Positions 27,045-36,323 of a stretch of 64,000 nt of DNA are shown here, one piece after another. Position numbers and translations under genes: made by a program. Each line of letters opens with the position of its first letter. The stretch's first letter is position 1. This DNA is from Planotetraspora thailandica. GTDB lineage: Bacteria; Actinomycetota; Actinomycetes; Streptosporangiales; Streptosporangiaceae. Under the pieces are notes generated by a model that was not told the origin of the DNA, did no database searches, and was given only the letters and a program-made list of their open reading frames with translations. Where the stretch lies: positions 124,001 to 188,000 of the forward strand of contig NZ_BOOR01000017.1 of the NCBI RefSeq assembly GCF_016863335.1, given 5' to 3'.

Positions 27045-29894
27045 TCAGTGCTCAAGGAGCCGATGCCGATGTGCGGCGGTGGCGGCCTGGACGCGGCTGG
27101 TCACGCCGAGTTTGGCGAGGATGCTGGAGACGTGCGCTCCGGCCGTTTTGACAGAAATAAACAGTTGCTCGGCGATCTCGCGGTTGGTGCGGCCCTCGGC
27201 GAGCAGGTGAAGCACTTCACGCTCACGCGAGGTCAGGCCGAAGTCCTGCCGCCGGTCCCCGGCCTGCGACTCGCCGTCCGACGCGAGGCCGTCCAAGGGG
27301 ACACGCGCCAGTCTCGCCAACTGATCGATCCGGGTACGCAGAGGACCGGCGGACAGGAGATCGGCGTGCGCGGCGGCACGGCGGAGGCGTGCGGTGGCCG
27401 CGGCGCGGTCTCCGGCTTCGATGGCGGTCTCCGCCGCACGTACGAGCGCCAAAGCCTGCGGGTACGGCTGCCGCAGACCGGCCCATGCGGTGGCGACGTG
27501 ATCCCAGAGGTCCGGCTGCCCCGTCTCCGCGGCGAAGGCGAGTTGGTGGGCACGCTGGACGGGACCGATGACGGGCAGCCTGGACGCCACCTCATCCAGG
27601 CCGGTCGCGGCTGCTCGCCCTCCGGCCTCGATCACGGGCCAGAGATAGCGCGGACTCGATTCGATTTCGTCGGTCTCCAGCGCCTGTTCGACAACCCGTA
27701 CGGCATCCGGCCGCCGCCCTTGGGCGAGCCGCAGATCCACCTCGAGGCGTATCAGCAGAAGGTGGTCCTGGGCGTAGGAGGTCCCTCTGGTGAAGACCTC
27801 GCGAGCGTAGTCCGTGGAGGCCTGGGCAACGTCGAGGTCGCCTCGGGCCAGCGCGATCGTTCCGCGGAGCACCAGGAGGTAGGCGTGAAGACTGGGGGTC
27901 GGGGTGAGGGCGAGAGCGTGCTCGATGATCTCGACCGCCTCGTCCCAGCGGCCCAGTGCGATCAGTGCCTCGGCGAGGTTGCCGGCGTGGGTGGGACCAG
28001 ACGTGCGGGCCAGCCCGGCTTCGGCCGCCGTGGCGAGACCATGCCGGGCCGCCTCGACCGCTTCCTGGTATCGGCCGGCGCCCTGCAGCACATCCGCCTC
28101 GCACCGGTAGGCGTGCATGACGGCGCCGTGGTCGCGGATTCGGCCGGCCACGGCTCGCGCGGCCGCGAGGCGGGGCAGTTGCCCGTCGACGTCGCCGGCC
28201 CGCGCTTCCGCGTACGCGATGTTGATCGCGGCCATGGTCTCCGAGCTCACGTCACCGGTGGCCTGTGCCGCAGCGATCGCCTCCCGGGCGACGGCGCAGC
28301 CTTCTTCTTCGCGCGGGATCGTCAGCAGACGATTGGCGAGCATGTTGAGGACGGGCGCGCGGGCCTGGTGGACGGGTGGTATCAGCTCCGCCGCCTCCCG
28401 GAGGTCCGCCAGGTCTCCCGGCAGTCCGAGGGCATGGCGCAGCTCGCCGCGATACCCGAGCAACCGGCCGACACGGACCGGATCGGACTTATCCGAAAGG
28501 GCAAGGGCTATCAGCTCCATCGCCCGCGTGCCCTCGCCGGCCGACACCGCGGCCCGCACCGCCTCTTCAAGCACGTCGGCGTGGGATGTCGCGACATGAC
28601 CGGCGGGATCCGGGACGTGTTCCCAGAGCTCGATGACCTGAGCGAGCATGTGCAACCGCTCGGCGTAGGCCAGCGACGCCTGTGCCTCGGCGGCGGCGCG
28701 CCATGCGGCCGTCAACGCCATGGCAGGGTGGCGCTTCGAGGCGTGCCAATGGTGGGCGGACTCGACCGCCGCACGGCCGGGCGGGGCAAGGGAGGGGTCC
28801 TTCTCCAGCGTTTCCGCATAGCGCAGGTGCAGCAGTTCCCGCTCCCCGGGCAGCATGTCCTCGTACAGGACCTCCCGGATCAGCGCGTGCCGGAACACAT
28901 AGGCGTCCTCCTCGACCAGCATGAGGTTCGACCTCACCGCGGGACGCAGCGCGTTCGCCAACGCGGCGTCGGCGACCTCGGTGACTGCCGACAGCCATGC
29001 ATGGCCGATCCGGCCGCCGCCCGCCGCCGCGGCTCTGACGACCCGCCGGGTCCGGGGAGGAAGCCGTTCGAGCGGCGTGACCAGCAGATCGCGGATCGAC
29101 TCGGGCACGGGCGCGTCGGTCCGGGCCGACAGGGCCTCCACGAACAGCGGGTTGCCCTCGCTGCGCCGGAAGATCACGGTGCTGAGCCCGGCATCCGGCT
29201 CGTGGCCGAGGAGACCGCGAAGCTGCCTCGCGACGTCGATCTTGGTCAACCGGCCGAGGTCGAGCCGCACCGCCCACGCCATCCGGTCCAGCTCGGCCAG
29301 CAGCACGCGCAGCGGATGAGCCCGGTGCAGTTGATCACTTCGGTGCGTGACGATCGTCAGCAGGCCAGGAGCGGCGTGCTGGTTGCGGACGAGGAAGTCG
29401 AGCAGTTCCCGGCTGGATCGATCCGCCCAGTGCACGTCCTCGATGACCAGGATGACGCGCCGCTGGTCGGCCAGCGCCGCGAGCAGCGTGAGGAACTCTT
29501 CGAAGAGGCGTGCCCTGGCCAGTCCGACGGCGGCGTCACCGCGGGACGGCCCCAGAACGGGGAGCAGCCGGCCCAGCTCTCCGGCCTCGCCGCGAGGTAA
29601 CAGTCCGAGAACACCGTTCACGCCGATCTCTCGGACCAGTCCGCGCAGCACGGTGGTGAACGGTGCGAACGCCAAGCCGTGCCGGCCCAGTTCCACGCAG
29701 TTCCCCACGAGCACCGGCGCGGTTCCGGACAGCGGCGCGGTGAACTCCTCGACCAGCCGGGACTTCCCCACTCCGGCCTCACCGCCGATGAGCACGGTGG
29801 CGGGCGAGCCCTCCTGGACGCGCGCGAACGCCGCGTGCAGCGTGGCGAGTTCCCTGTCTCTGCCGACGAAGACCGGGCTCCCCGAAGTGCTCAT
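27045..29894 (-). CDS. LAL-family (LuxR-type, AAA ATPase) transcriptional regulator
   Basis: 949 residues from the ATG at 29894 (GGAGG upstream). N-terminal FVGRDRELATLHAAF, Walker A GGEAGVGKSRLVEE, Walker B RRVILVIEDVHWADRSSRELLDFL, TPR-rich middle and C-terminal HTH (LTSREREVLHLLAEGRTNREIAEQLFISVKTAGAHVSSILAKLGV). Sequence differs clearly from the other LAL protein in this window. Divergent from an MFS transporter-M20 peptidase pair, the likely target, across 103 bp. Ligand unknown. Confidence 0.93.
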   Translation of the reverse strand: MSTSGSPVFVGRDRELATLHAAFARVQEGSPATVLIGGEAGVGKSRLVEEFTAPLSGTAPVLVGNCVELGRHGLAFAPFTTVLRGLVREIGVNGVLGLLPRGEAGELGRLLPVLGPSRGDAAVGLARARLFEEFLTLLAALADQRRVILVIEDVHWADRSSRELLDFLVRNQHAAPGLLTIVTHRSDQLHRAHPLRVLLAELDRMAWAVRLDLGRLTKIDVARQLRGLLGHEPDAGLSTVIFRRSEGNPLFVEALSARTDAPVPESIRDLLVTPLERLPPRTRRVVRAAAAGGGRIGHAWLSAVTEVADAALANALRPAVRSNLMLVEEDAYVFRHALIREVLYEDMLPGERELLHLRYAETLEKDPSLAPPGRAAVESAHHWHASKRHPAMALTAAWRAAAEAQASLAYAERLHMLAQVIELWEHVPDPAGHVATSHADVLEEAVRAAVSAGEGTRAMELIALALSDKSDPVRVGRLLGYRGELRHALGLPGDLADLREAAELIPPVHQARAPVLNMLANRLLTIPREEEGCAVAREAIAAAQATGDVSSETMAAINIAYAEARAGDVDGQLPRLAAARAVAGRIRDHGAVMHAYRCEADVLQGAGRYQEAVEAARHGLATAAEAGLARTSGPTHAGNLAEALIALGRWDEAVEIIEHALALTPTPSLHAYLLVLRGTIALARGDLDVAQASTDYAREVFTRGTSYAQDHLLLIRLEVDLRLAQGRRPDAVRVVEQALETDEIESSPRYLWPVIEAGGRAAATGLDEVASRLPVIGPVQRAHQLAFAAETGQPDLWDHVATAWAGLRQPYPQALALVRAAETAIEAGDRAAATARLRRAAAHADLLSAGPLRTRIDQLARLARVPLDGLASDGESQAGDRRQDFGLTSREREVLHLLAEGRTNREIAEQLFISVKTAGAHVSSILAKLGVTSRVQAATAAHRHRLLEH

Positions 29895-29997
29895 GCCTCC
29901 AGCGTCCCAGATAGGGATCACTCATCAGATATTTAGGGAATCGGAATAGGGCATCCGCCCGATCCGCGGAACGTCCGCCCCGCGAAATGCTCGCCAG

Positions 29998-31170
29998 GTG
30001 ACCGATCTCTACATCCCGTCGGCGAAGCCACGGCCGCTCCTGAGCCGTCCGATGGTCCTGCTCCTGGTGGCGTCGTGCGGCTCGCCCACGACCTTCTACC
30101 TGCTGGTTTCCGTCGTCCCGCTGTACGCGGCGTCGGGCGGGGCGGGCGACATGGGCGCCGGACTGTCCACCAGCGCCATGATGCTGGCCACCGTGTTGGT
30201 GGAGCTCGCCATGCCGGGCCTGCTGAGCCGATGGGGATACCGCGCGAGCATGGCGCTGGGAGCGCTGCTGCTCGGTGCGTCCTCGGCCGCGCTGGCCGCG
30301 TCGTCCGCACTTCCTCTCGTGCTGGCCGCCTGCCTGGCCTGTGGGGCGGGGCTCGGAATCATGGTGGTGGCCGGCCCCGCACTGGTCGCCGAACTGGTGC
30401 CGGCCGAGCGCCGCGGCGAGGCACTGGGGGTGTACGGCGTCGCCGTCGCGATCCCCGCCATCGTGGGCCTGCCGCTGGGCGTGTGGATGAGCGCGCTCGT
30501 CGGCTACGGACCCGTGTTCGCCGTCGGCGCGGCGGTGTCGCTGGTCACGTTGGCCGCGGTGACCGGCCTGCCGTCCCGGCGACGACAGACGGAGCGCCGG
30601 ACCCGAGTGCTCGGCCGGCTCGGCGACCGCAGGCTGATCCGGCCGGCGGGGGTCTTCACCGCCTTCACACTGCCGGCGGGAGCCCTGATGACCTTTCTGC
30701 CGCTCGCCGTCCCTGCCGGCTCGCGCGACACGGCCGCGCTGGCACTGCTGGTCCAGGCGTCCACCATGCCGATCGCACGCTGGCTCGCGGGTAGGTACGG
30801 CGACAGCCATGGACCTTCTCGGCTGCTCGTGCCCGCGGTGCTGACGGCCGCCATCGGCATGGCCGGGCTCGTCTGGCTGGACAACTCCTTCGTCGTGGTC
30901 GTAGGTGCGGCGCTTTTCGGGATCGGGTTCGGAGCCGCCCAAAACGTCACCCTGGCGCTGATGTTCGAACGAGCACCGAAATCAGAGTTCGGCCGGGTGA
31001 GCGCGCTGTGGAATCTCGCCTACGACGGCGGCATAGGCGTCGGCGGCATCGGCTTCGGCCTGGCGGCCGGGGTTGTGGGTTATCCGGCCGGATTCGCGCT
31101 GACCGCCGCCGTGCTGGTCGCCGCCCTCGTCCCGGCATGGATCGAGGTGGACAACAGAGGAAAAGAATGA
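29998..31170 (+). CDS. MFS transporter
   Basis: 390 residues, about 12 membrane segments; GTG start at 29998. The MFS loop between helices 2 and 3 reads LLSRWGYRASMALG and the mid-protein loop is basic (PSRRRQTERRTRVLGRLGDRR). The stop codon overlaps the start of the downstream peptidase (ATGA at 31167-31170), so the pair is translationally coupled. Such a transporter-peptidase pair under LAL control suggests export or uptake of a small peptide or amino-acid conjugate that the peptidase processes. Substrate unproven. Confidence 0.87.
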   Translation: MTDLYIPSAKPRPLLSRPMVLLLVASCGSPTTFYLLVSVVPLYAASGGAGDMGAGLSTSAMMLATVLVELAMPGLLSRWGYRASMALGALLLGASSAALAASSALPLVLAACLACGAGLGIMVVAGPALVAELVPAERRGEALGVYGVAVAIPAIVGLPLGVWMSALVGYGPVFAVGAAVSLVTLAAVTGLPSRRRQTERRTRVLGRLGDRRLIRPAGVFTAFTLPAGALMTFLPLAVPAGSRDTAALALLVQASTMPIARWLAGRYGDSHGPSRLLVPAVLTAAIGMAGLVWLDNSFVVVVGAALFGIGFGAAQNVTLALMFERAPKSEFGRVSALWNLAYDGGIGVGGIGFGLAAGVVGYPAGFALTAAVLVAALVPAWIEVDNRGKE

Positions 31171-32513
31171 GCGATGACCTGCGGCAGGCCGTACGGCGGG
31201 TGCTTCCCGGCGTGCGGGCCGACCTCGAAGCCCTGATCCGCATTCCTTCCGTCAGCGCCGACAGCCGCGCCGCCGCGGAGGTACGCCGCTGCGCGGAACT
31301 GACCGCTGAGCTCTTCCGCACCGCCGGCGCGCCCGAGGTCGAGATCGTGGACGACATCGAGGGCGGCAGACCTGCCGTGCTCGCCCGCTGCCCGGCGCCC
31401 CCGGGCATGCCGACAGTGCTGCTCTACGCCCACTACGACGTTCAGCCCGCCGGAGACCGGTGGTCGAGCCCGCCGTTCGAACCACACGAGACCGGCGGGC
31501 GCCTCTACGGTCGTGGATCGGCCGACGACAAGGCAGGGATCGCCGCGCATCTCGCGGCGATCCGGGCATACGGCGGCCGGCCGCCGGTCGGGGTCACCGT
31601 CCTCGTCGAGGGTGAGGAGGAGATCGGCTCCCCGACGCTCGGCAGGTTCCTCGACCGTCACCGCGACAAGCTCGCGGCCGACGTGGTGGTGCTCGCCGAC
31701 TCTGAGAACGTCGCGATCGGCGTCCCGTCGTTCACCGAGGCGCTGCGCGGTCTCGCGGCCTGCGTGGTCGAGGTGCGGACCCTCGAGCACGGCGTGCACT
31801 CCGGCACGTACGGCGGGGCGGCCCCCGACGCTCTGACCGCCCTGTGCCGGCTGCTCGCCACCCTGCACGACGACCACGGCGACGTCGCGGTGGCCGGGCT
31901 CGTCGCCGGCAGTCGCCCGGCGATCGACTACCCGGAGGAGCGGTTCCGATCCGAGGCCACCGTGCTCGACGGTGTGCCGCTCGTCGGCACCGGTACCGTC
32001 GCCGAGCGGATCTGGGCCAAGCCCGCCGTGACGGTGCTGGCCATCGACGCCCCCGCGGTGACCGACGCGTCCAACACGCTCGTCCCCGTGGCTCGGGCCA
32101 AGGTCAGCCTGCGGGTCGCGCCAGGTGACGACGCCCCACGCGCCCAGGCCATGCTGGTCCGGCACCTGCGCGAACATGCGCCCTGGGGCGTACGGCTGGA
32201 GATCGGCAAGGCCGAGCTCGCGCAGCCGCATGCCGTCGACACACGCGGATCCGCCTACGACGCCGCACGCCGGGCGTACAAGACGGCCTACGGCGACGAC
32301 GTCGTCGGCATCGGTGGTGGAGGCGCGATCCCGTTCGTCGCGGAGTTCGCCAGTGCGTTCCCCGACGCGGCGATCCTCATCACCAGCGCCGGGGGCGATC
32401 CCGCCTGCCGGGCGCACAGCGCCGACGAAAACCTCCACCTCGCCGACTTCGAACACGCCTGCCTAGCCGAGACGCTCCTGCTCGACGAGCTCGCCCGCGA
32501 AGCCGGACGGTGA
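31167..32513 (+). CDS. M20-family dipeptidase/metallopeptidase
   Basis: 448 residues. Zn-binding and catalytic motifs are intact: YAHYDVQPAGDRWSSPPFEP, GRGSADDKAGIAAHLAA, catalytic EGEEEIGSP and metal-binding DSENV, with the lid-domain motif LEHGVHSGTYGGAAPDALTAL. Closest in layout to CNDP/carnosinase-like M20 dipeptidases, cytoplasmic. The ATG overlaps the MFS stop by 4 nt. Ends 10 nt from the convergent LysE gene. Confidence 0.92.
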   Translation: MSDDLRQAVRRVLPGVRADLEALIRIPSVSADSRAAAEVRRCAELTAELFRTAGAPEVEIVDDIEGGRPAVLARCPAPPGMPTVLLYAHYDVQPAGDRWSSPPFEPHETGGRLYGRGSADDKAGIAAHLAAIRAYGGRPPVGVTVLVEGEEEIGSPTLGRFLDRHRDKLAADVVVLADSENVAIGVPSFTEALRGLAACVVEVRTLEHGVHSGTYGGAAPDALTALCRLLATLHDDHGDVAVAGLVAGSRPAIDYPEERFRSEATVLDGVPLVGTGTVAERIWAKPAVTVLAIDAPAVTDASNTLVPVARAKVSLRVAPGDDAPRAQAMLVRHLREHAPWGVRLEIGKAELAQPHAVDTRGSAYDAARRAYKTAYGDDVVGIGGGGAIPFVAEFASAFPDAAILITSAGGDPACRAHSADENLHLADFEHACLAETLLLDELAREAGR

Positions 32514-32523
32514 TCCGGTTCCG

Positions 32524-33189
32524 TCAGTCCATCACGGTACGGACGCCAAGGCCGAGCAGGATCGCCCCGGTCAGCCGATCGAGCAGGCGGCGGACCTTGG
32601 CCGTACGCAGCAGCCGGGCCGCGGCGCCGGAGACGGCGGTCCAGCCGGCGAGCCAGCAGGTGTGCAGGGCGGCGTGTGCCGTGGCGAGCAGCAGCATCGG
32701 CATCAGCACCGGGCGGCCCGGTTCGAGGAATTGCGGAGCGAGGGTGAGATAGACGGCAGCGGCCTTGGGATTCAGCACGTTGCCGAGCAGCCCCTGCAGG
32801 TAGGGGTGGTGCCCGCGCCACGGCAGCCGCCGTATCCGGGAGGGGCCTGAGCCGCTCGTCGCCGCAGCGGCCGATACGGCAGGCAGCGGGGGACGGCGAA
32901 CCCCGGACCAGAGAAGCCAGAGTCCGAACCCGGCCAGGTAGCCCGCGCCGATCAGCTTCACGATCCAGAACGCCTGGGACGAGCGGAGCACCAGCGCGGC
33001 GAGGCCGGCCGCGGCCAGCGTGGCGTGTGTGTAGAGCCCGGTGACCGTCCCCAGGATCACCCACCAGCCCTGCCGCCGCCCGCCGGCGGCGACCCGGGAC
33101 ACGACCAACGTCAGGCTCGTTCCCGGCGTGGTGGTGACGGGCGCGACGGCCGCGAGGAAGCCGAGTACGGCGACCTCGCGCACGCTCAC
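32524..33189 (-). CDS. LysE/RhtB-family amino-acid exporter
   Basis: 221 residues starting at GTG 33189, which overlaps the phosphoesterase stop (GTGA). Five to six membrane segments. Family motifs: FLAAVAPVTTTPGTSLTLVVSRVAAGGRRQG near the N-terminus (PGP motif changed to PGT), LIGAGYLAGFGLWLLWSG, GLLGNVLNPKAAAVYLTLAPQF. Likely exports an amino acid or small metabolite. Translational coupling to a phosphoesterase is unusual and gives no clear substrate clue. Confidence 0.87.
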   Translation of the reverse strand: MSVREVAVLGFLAAVAPVTTTPGTSLTLVVSRVAAGGRRQGWWVILGTVTGLYTHATLAAAGLAALVLRSSQAFWIVKLIGAGYLAGFGLWLLWSGVRRPPLPAVSAAAATSGSGPSRIRRLPWRGHHPYLQGLLGNVLNPKAAAVYLTLAPQFLEPGRPVLMPMLLLATAHAALHTCWLAGWTAVSGAAARLLRTAKVRRLLDRLTGAILLGLGVRTVMD

Positions 33190-33932
33190 ACCACCACCCG
33201 GTAGTGGGTGGTCAGCAGTCCCGTGTCGTCGTACACGTGGAACGCCACCCCGGGCGGCTGCTCCTGGGTCGCCAACCGGCCCTCGCCCTCCCACGGCATC
33301 CGGAGGGTGGAGACGACGCCGGGCGCGATCCGCAGCGGGCGGCCCGCGAACGTGCTGGCGGCGGCGGTGTGGAAGTGGCCGGTCAGCACCGCGACGGCCT
33401 GCGGATGGGCGGCGACCAGCTCGGCCAGCGGCTCGGCGGGCAGCAGCCGGATCGGGTCGACGACGGGGTGGTGCAGCGCGATCGGCGGGTGGTGGAAGGC
33501 GATGAAGGCCGGCGTGCCCGGCGCGAGCGAGTCCAGCTCACCGCCGAGCCAGTTCAGGGTCTCCGCGTCGAGACGGCCGTCGTCCTGGCCGGGAATCGAG
33601 GAGTCGGCGAGGAGGAAGACCGCCCCGGCGACGTCGTACCGGGCGTTGATCGGTCCGGTGCCGCCCGAGTCGTCGCCGAGCAGCCCTTTGCGGTACGCGG
33701 CGCGCACGTCGTGGTTTCCCGGACAGACCATGACCGGCGACGGGGAGTCGAAGAGCTTCGCGGCGGTCTCGTATTCGGTCACCTCGCCGTGGTCGGCGAT
33801 GTCCCCGGTGATCAGGATCGCGTCGACCGGCCGCGGCAGGGCGTTGAGGTAGTCCATGACCCGGGCGGTCCGTTCCGCCGACCGGGGGTGATCGTCGATG
33901 TGCGTGTCGCTGAGATGGGCGATGACGAGCAT
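33186..33932 (-). CDS. Metallophosphoesterase (CpdA/Icc-like)
   Basis: 248 residues from the ATG at 33932 (GAGGG 6 nt upstream), preferred over the ATG at 33944. All dimetal motifs present: HLSDTHID, TGDIADHGE, PGNHDVR, FHHPPIALHHP and TGHFHTA. This is the class III cyclic-nucleotide phosphodiesterase-like branch. Possible role in cAMP or other phosphodiester turnover; unproven. Divergent from the CGNR protein gene. Confidence 0.9.
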   Translation of the reverse strand: MLVIAHLSDTHIDDHPRSAERTARVMDYLNALPRPVDAILITGDIADHGEVTEYETAAKLFDSPSPVMVCPGNHDVRAAYRKGLLGDDSGGTGPINARYDVAGAVFLLADSSIPGQDDGRLDAETLNWLGGELDSLAPGTPAFIAFHHPPIALHHPVVDPIRLLPAEPLAELVAAHPQAVAVLTGHFHTAAASTFAGRPLRIAPGVVSTLRMPWEGEGRLATQEQPPGVAFHVYDDTGLLTTHYRVVV

Positions 33933-33943
33933 GGACACCCTCA

Positions 33944-33959
33944 CTAATGGTTGGATTAG
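33944..33959. promoter_or_regulatory. Dyad in the phosphoesterase/CGNR divergent promoter
   Basis: CTAAT, 6 nt, ATTAG, 12 nt upstream of the phosphoesterase start; TTTAGACGTTAG follows at 33961-33972. AT-rich against its surroundings; may be a site for the CGNR protein encoded opposite. Confidence 0.4.
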
Positions 33960-34025
33960 CTTTAGACGTTAGGGACGCTACAGTCGGCCCGACTGGGCAC
34001 GCAAGCCGGTACTTGAGGAGAACGG

Positions 34026-34640
34026 ATGTCACAGCAGCTCGCCCTCGCCTTATCCGGCACGATCCGGCATGACGGCAACGGCGGCGTCGCCGACGACCTG
34101 GCCGATGTCGCCGGATTGGCCGGCTGGCTTCGCGAGCAGGCGGCATCGCTGCGGGAGTACGCGGTCGGCGTCGAGCAATTCGCCGATGCGGCCGACGAGC
34201 AGATGCGGCTCGACGTCGTGGCGCTGCGCCGTGCCGTACGCACCCTGTTCGCGGAGGCCGTCCGGCCGGGACCACCCAGCCGGGCCGACTCCTCGTCACT
34301 GCTCTCCCCGCCGGAAGCGGTCGAGCGGCTCAACCAGGCCGCCGCCACGCTGCCCCTCAGCCCGATGCTGAGCTGGCCGGAGGGTGCGGAACCAGCCGCC
34401 GCCTGGCGGGGCAGCGGGCCCGCCGACGACCGGCGGCGGCTCGCAGCGGCACTGGCCTGGGCCGCGATCGAGTTTCTTGCCGGCCCGGCCCGCGAGCGGT
34501 TGCGCGCCTGCCCGGCGCCGCGATGCGTTCGCTACTTCATCAAGGAGCACCCGCGCCAGGAGTGGTGCAAGCCCTCCTGCGGCAACCGGGCCCGGGTCGC
34601 CCGCCACTACCAGCGCCACACCACCGGCGACCAGGCATAG
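34026..34640 (+). CDS. ABATE/CGNR zinc-finger protein
   Basis: 204 residues; ATG at 34026 with GAGGAG 7 nt upstream. C-terminal CGNR zinc finger RLRACPAPRCVRYFIKEHPRQEWCKPSCGNRARVARHYQRH with four cysteines and the CGNR signature; N-terminal ABATE-type helical domain. These proteins are thought to be stress-linked transcription regulators. Divergent from the phosphoesterase-LysE operon, which is the likely target. Confidence 0.9.
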   Translation: MSQQLALALSGTIRHDGNGGVADDLADVAGLAGWLREQAASLREYAVGVEQFADAADEQMRLDVVALRRAVRTLFAEAVRPGPPSRADSSSLLSPPEAVERLNQAAATLPLSPMLSWPEGAEPAAAWRGSGPADDRRRLAAALAWAAIEFLAGPARERLRACPAPRCVRYFIKEHPRQEWCKPSCGNRARVARHYQRHTTGDQA

Positions 34641-34835
34641 GGCTCCGGCTCGTTCAACCGCTGGACGATTCCTTCAACACGTCCAGAAATGCCCGGCTTA
34701 GAGGCGGCCGGGCAAAGCGGGGGCCGTTGTCGCGCCCCGAATTTCCTCATCGAGTTGGCGATCTCCGTCACTCTCTGTCATCATGACGACAGCGAAAATC
34801 ACAACCGTTTTCATAATCAGATTGGATGACCTCTC

Positions 34836-35768
34836 GTGCGAGTGGCGTTCGTCGGCAAGGGCGGAAGCGGCAAGACCACGCTGTCATCGCTTTTCGCCAG
34901 ATATGCGGCACAACGAGGCCAGGTCGTCGCGGTGGACGCCGACATCAACCAGCATCTCGGCCTCGTTTTGGGCGCCACCGCGTCCCCGCGCCCCCTCGGC
35001 TCCATGACCACCGAGATCAAGGACTACCTCCGCGGCGACAACCCTCTGATCAAGGACGCCGCGTCGATGGTCAAGACCACGCCGCCCGGTCGCGGATCCC
35101 GGCTGGTCCGCCTGGACGACCCCTTCTTCCCCTCGACCCAGGCCGAAGGCCTGTCACTCATGGTGACCGGGCCCTTCTCCGAAGACGATCTCGGCGTGGC
35201 CTGCTACCACTCCAAGGTCGGCGCGGTCGAGCTCTACCTCAACCACCTCGTCGACGGCCCCGGCGAATACGTGGTGGTCGACATGACCGCGGGCGCCGAC
35301 TCCTTCGCCTCCGGCCTGTTCACGCGGTTCGATCTGACCTTCCTCGTCGCCGAACCCACCCGGCAGGGGGTGAGCGTGTATCGGCAGTACCAGGAGTACG
35401 CCGCCGACTTCGACGTCCCGATCGCGGTCGTCGGCAACAAGATCCAGTCACCGGACGACGTCCGCTTCCTCCGCGATCACGTCGGCGACGACCTGCTCAC
35501 CTGGTTCGAGCACTCCCCCGCCGTCCGCGGCATGGAACAGGGCCGGCCGTTCACCCTCGCCGACCTCGAACCGGCCAACCGCCAAGCCCTCGGCACCCTG
35601 CTCGACCGGCTCGACGCCCAGCCCAAGGACTGGGAGAGGTTCGGCAGGCAGGCGGCCGAATTCCACCTGCGCAACGCGCACGCCTGGGCGAACAGAGCGA
35701 CCGGCCAGGACCTCGCCGCCCAGATCGACCCCGGGTTCGTGTACGGCCCGGCCGTCGTCACTCCATGA
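34836..35768 (+). CDS. CooC/ParA-like deviant-Walker ATPase
   Basis: 310 residues from a GTG at 34836. P-loop GKGGSGKTTLSSLFARYAAQRG with the deviant signature lysine, VVAVDADINQHLG, and VVVDMTAGADSFASGLFTRFDLTFLVAEPTRQGV as switch II-like region; GNKIQSPDD resembles the nucleotide-specificity loop. This is the CooC/MinD/ArsA SIMIBI class, used for metal insertion or protein positioning. No metalloenzyme gene is adjacent; the next gene encodes an SCO5389-family protein, and I recall the two being neighbours in other actinomycetes. Function unknown. Confidence 0.85.
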   Translation: MRVAFVGKGGSGKTTLSSLFARYAAQRGQVVAVDADINQHLGLVLGATASPRPLGSMTTEIKDYLRGDNPLIKDAASMVKTTPPGRGSRLVRLDDPFFPSTQAEGLSLMVTGPFSEDDLGVACYHSKVGAVELYLNHLVDGPGEYVVVDMTAGADSFASGLFTRFDLTFLVAEPTRQGVSVYRQYQEYAADFDVPIAVVGNKIQSPDDVRFLRDHVGDDLLTWFEHSPAVRGMEQGRPFTLADLEPANRQALGTLLDRLDAQPKDWERFGRQAAEFHLRNAHAWANRATGQDLAAQIDPGFVYGPAVVTP

Positions 35769-35862
35769 ACTTGTCGCTCCGGGGCCAGATGGAGGCGCCG
35801 CCGCCCCGATCTAGCGTCTCGTTTGTCCCATCCGCGAAGTTCCCTCGAGAGAAGAAGGTCTC

Positions 35863-36249
35863 ATGTCTCTGACCGTTCCCAACGAGCTGCTCGACCAGGC
35901 CCGCACCGGCGAGGTGGACGACGCGGCGTTCCTGGCCTGCGTCCGCGACTCGCTCCCCTACGCCTGGGCGACGATCAGTGAACTGGCCGAGCGGCGCGAC
36001 CGCGCGGGCGCCGAGTTCGCCGACAACCAGGTTCCCCCGCCGGACGAGGCCGCACGCGGCCAGCTGCTCCGATGCCTGGCGAGCGACGCCATGCGCGGCG
36101 CGATCGAACGGCACTTCGGCGTCCGGCTCGCGTTCCAGAACTGCCACCGGGTGGCGGTCTTCCACCCTGCCGCGACCGAGGCGTACGAGGACTTCGTGAC
36201 GCCCCGCGCCCAGATCCTCAACCAGAAGCCCGAACTGGTCGACTGCTGA
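35863..36249 (+). CDS. SCO5389-family protein of unknown function
   Basis: 128 residues; ATG at 35863 with GAAGAAGG upstream. Begins SLTVPNELLDQARTGEVDDAAFLACVRDSLPYAWATISELA, the recognisable opening of SCO5389-family proteins (family name recalled). Helical and soluble, with no catalytic motif visible; cysteines are sparse (CVRDS, RCLAS, NCHRV, VDC). The NCHRVAVFHPAATEAYEDFVTPRAQILNQKPELVDC tail is conserved-looking. It follows the CooC-like ATPase by 94 nt and is probably co-transcribed, ending in a strong hairpin. Confidence 0.75.
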   Translation: MSLTVPNELLDQARTGEVDDAAFLACVRDSLPYAWATISELAERRDRAGAEFADNQVPPPDEAARGQLLRCLASDAMRGAIERHFGVRLAFQNCHRVAVFHPAATEAYEDFVTPRAQILNQKPELVDC

Positions 36250-36259
36250 TCCCGACAGG

Positions 36260-36294
36260 GGCCCGGGGCCGGTCGTTCACGGCCGCCCCGGGCC
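36260..36294. terminator. GC-rich hairpin between convergent genes
   Basis: GGCCCGGGG pairs with CCCCGGGCC around a 17-nt interior that itself can pair (GGCC/GGCC). It starts 11 nt after the SCO5389-family stop and 30 nt before the convergent oxidoreductase stop. Confidence 0.7.
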
Positions 36295-36323
36295 TGGTCT
36301 CGCTGTGACGCCCGTGAAGGAAG

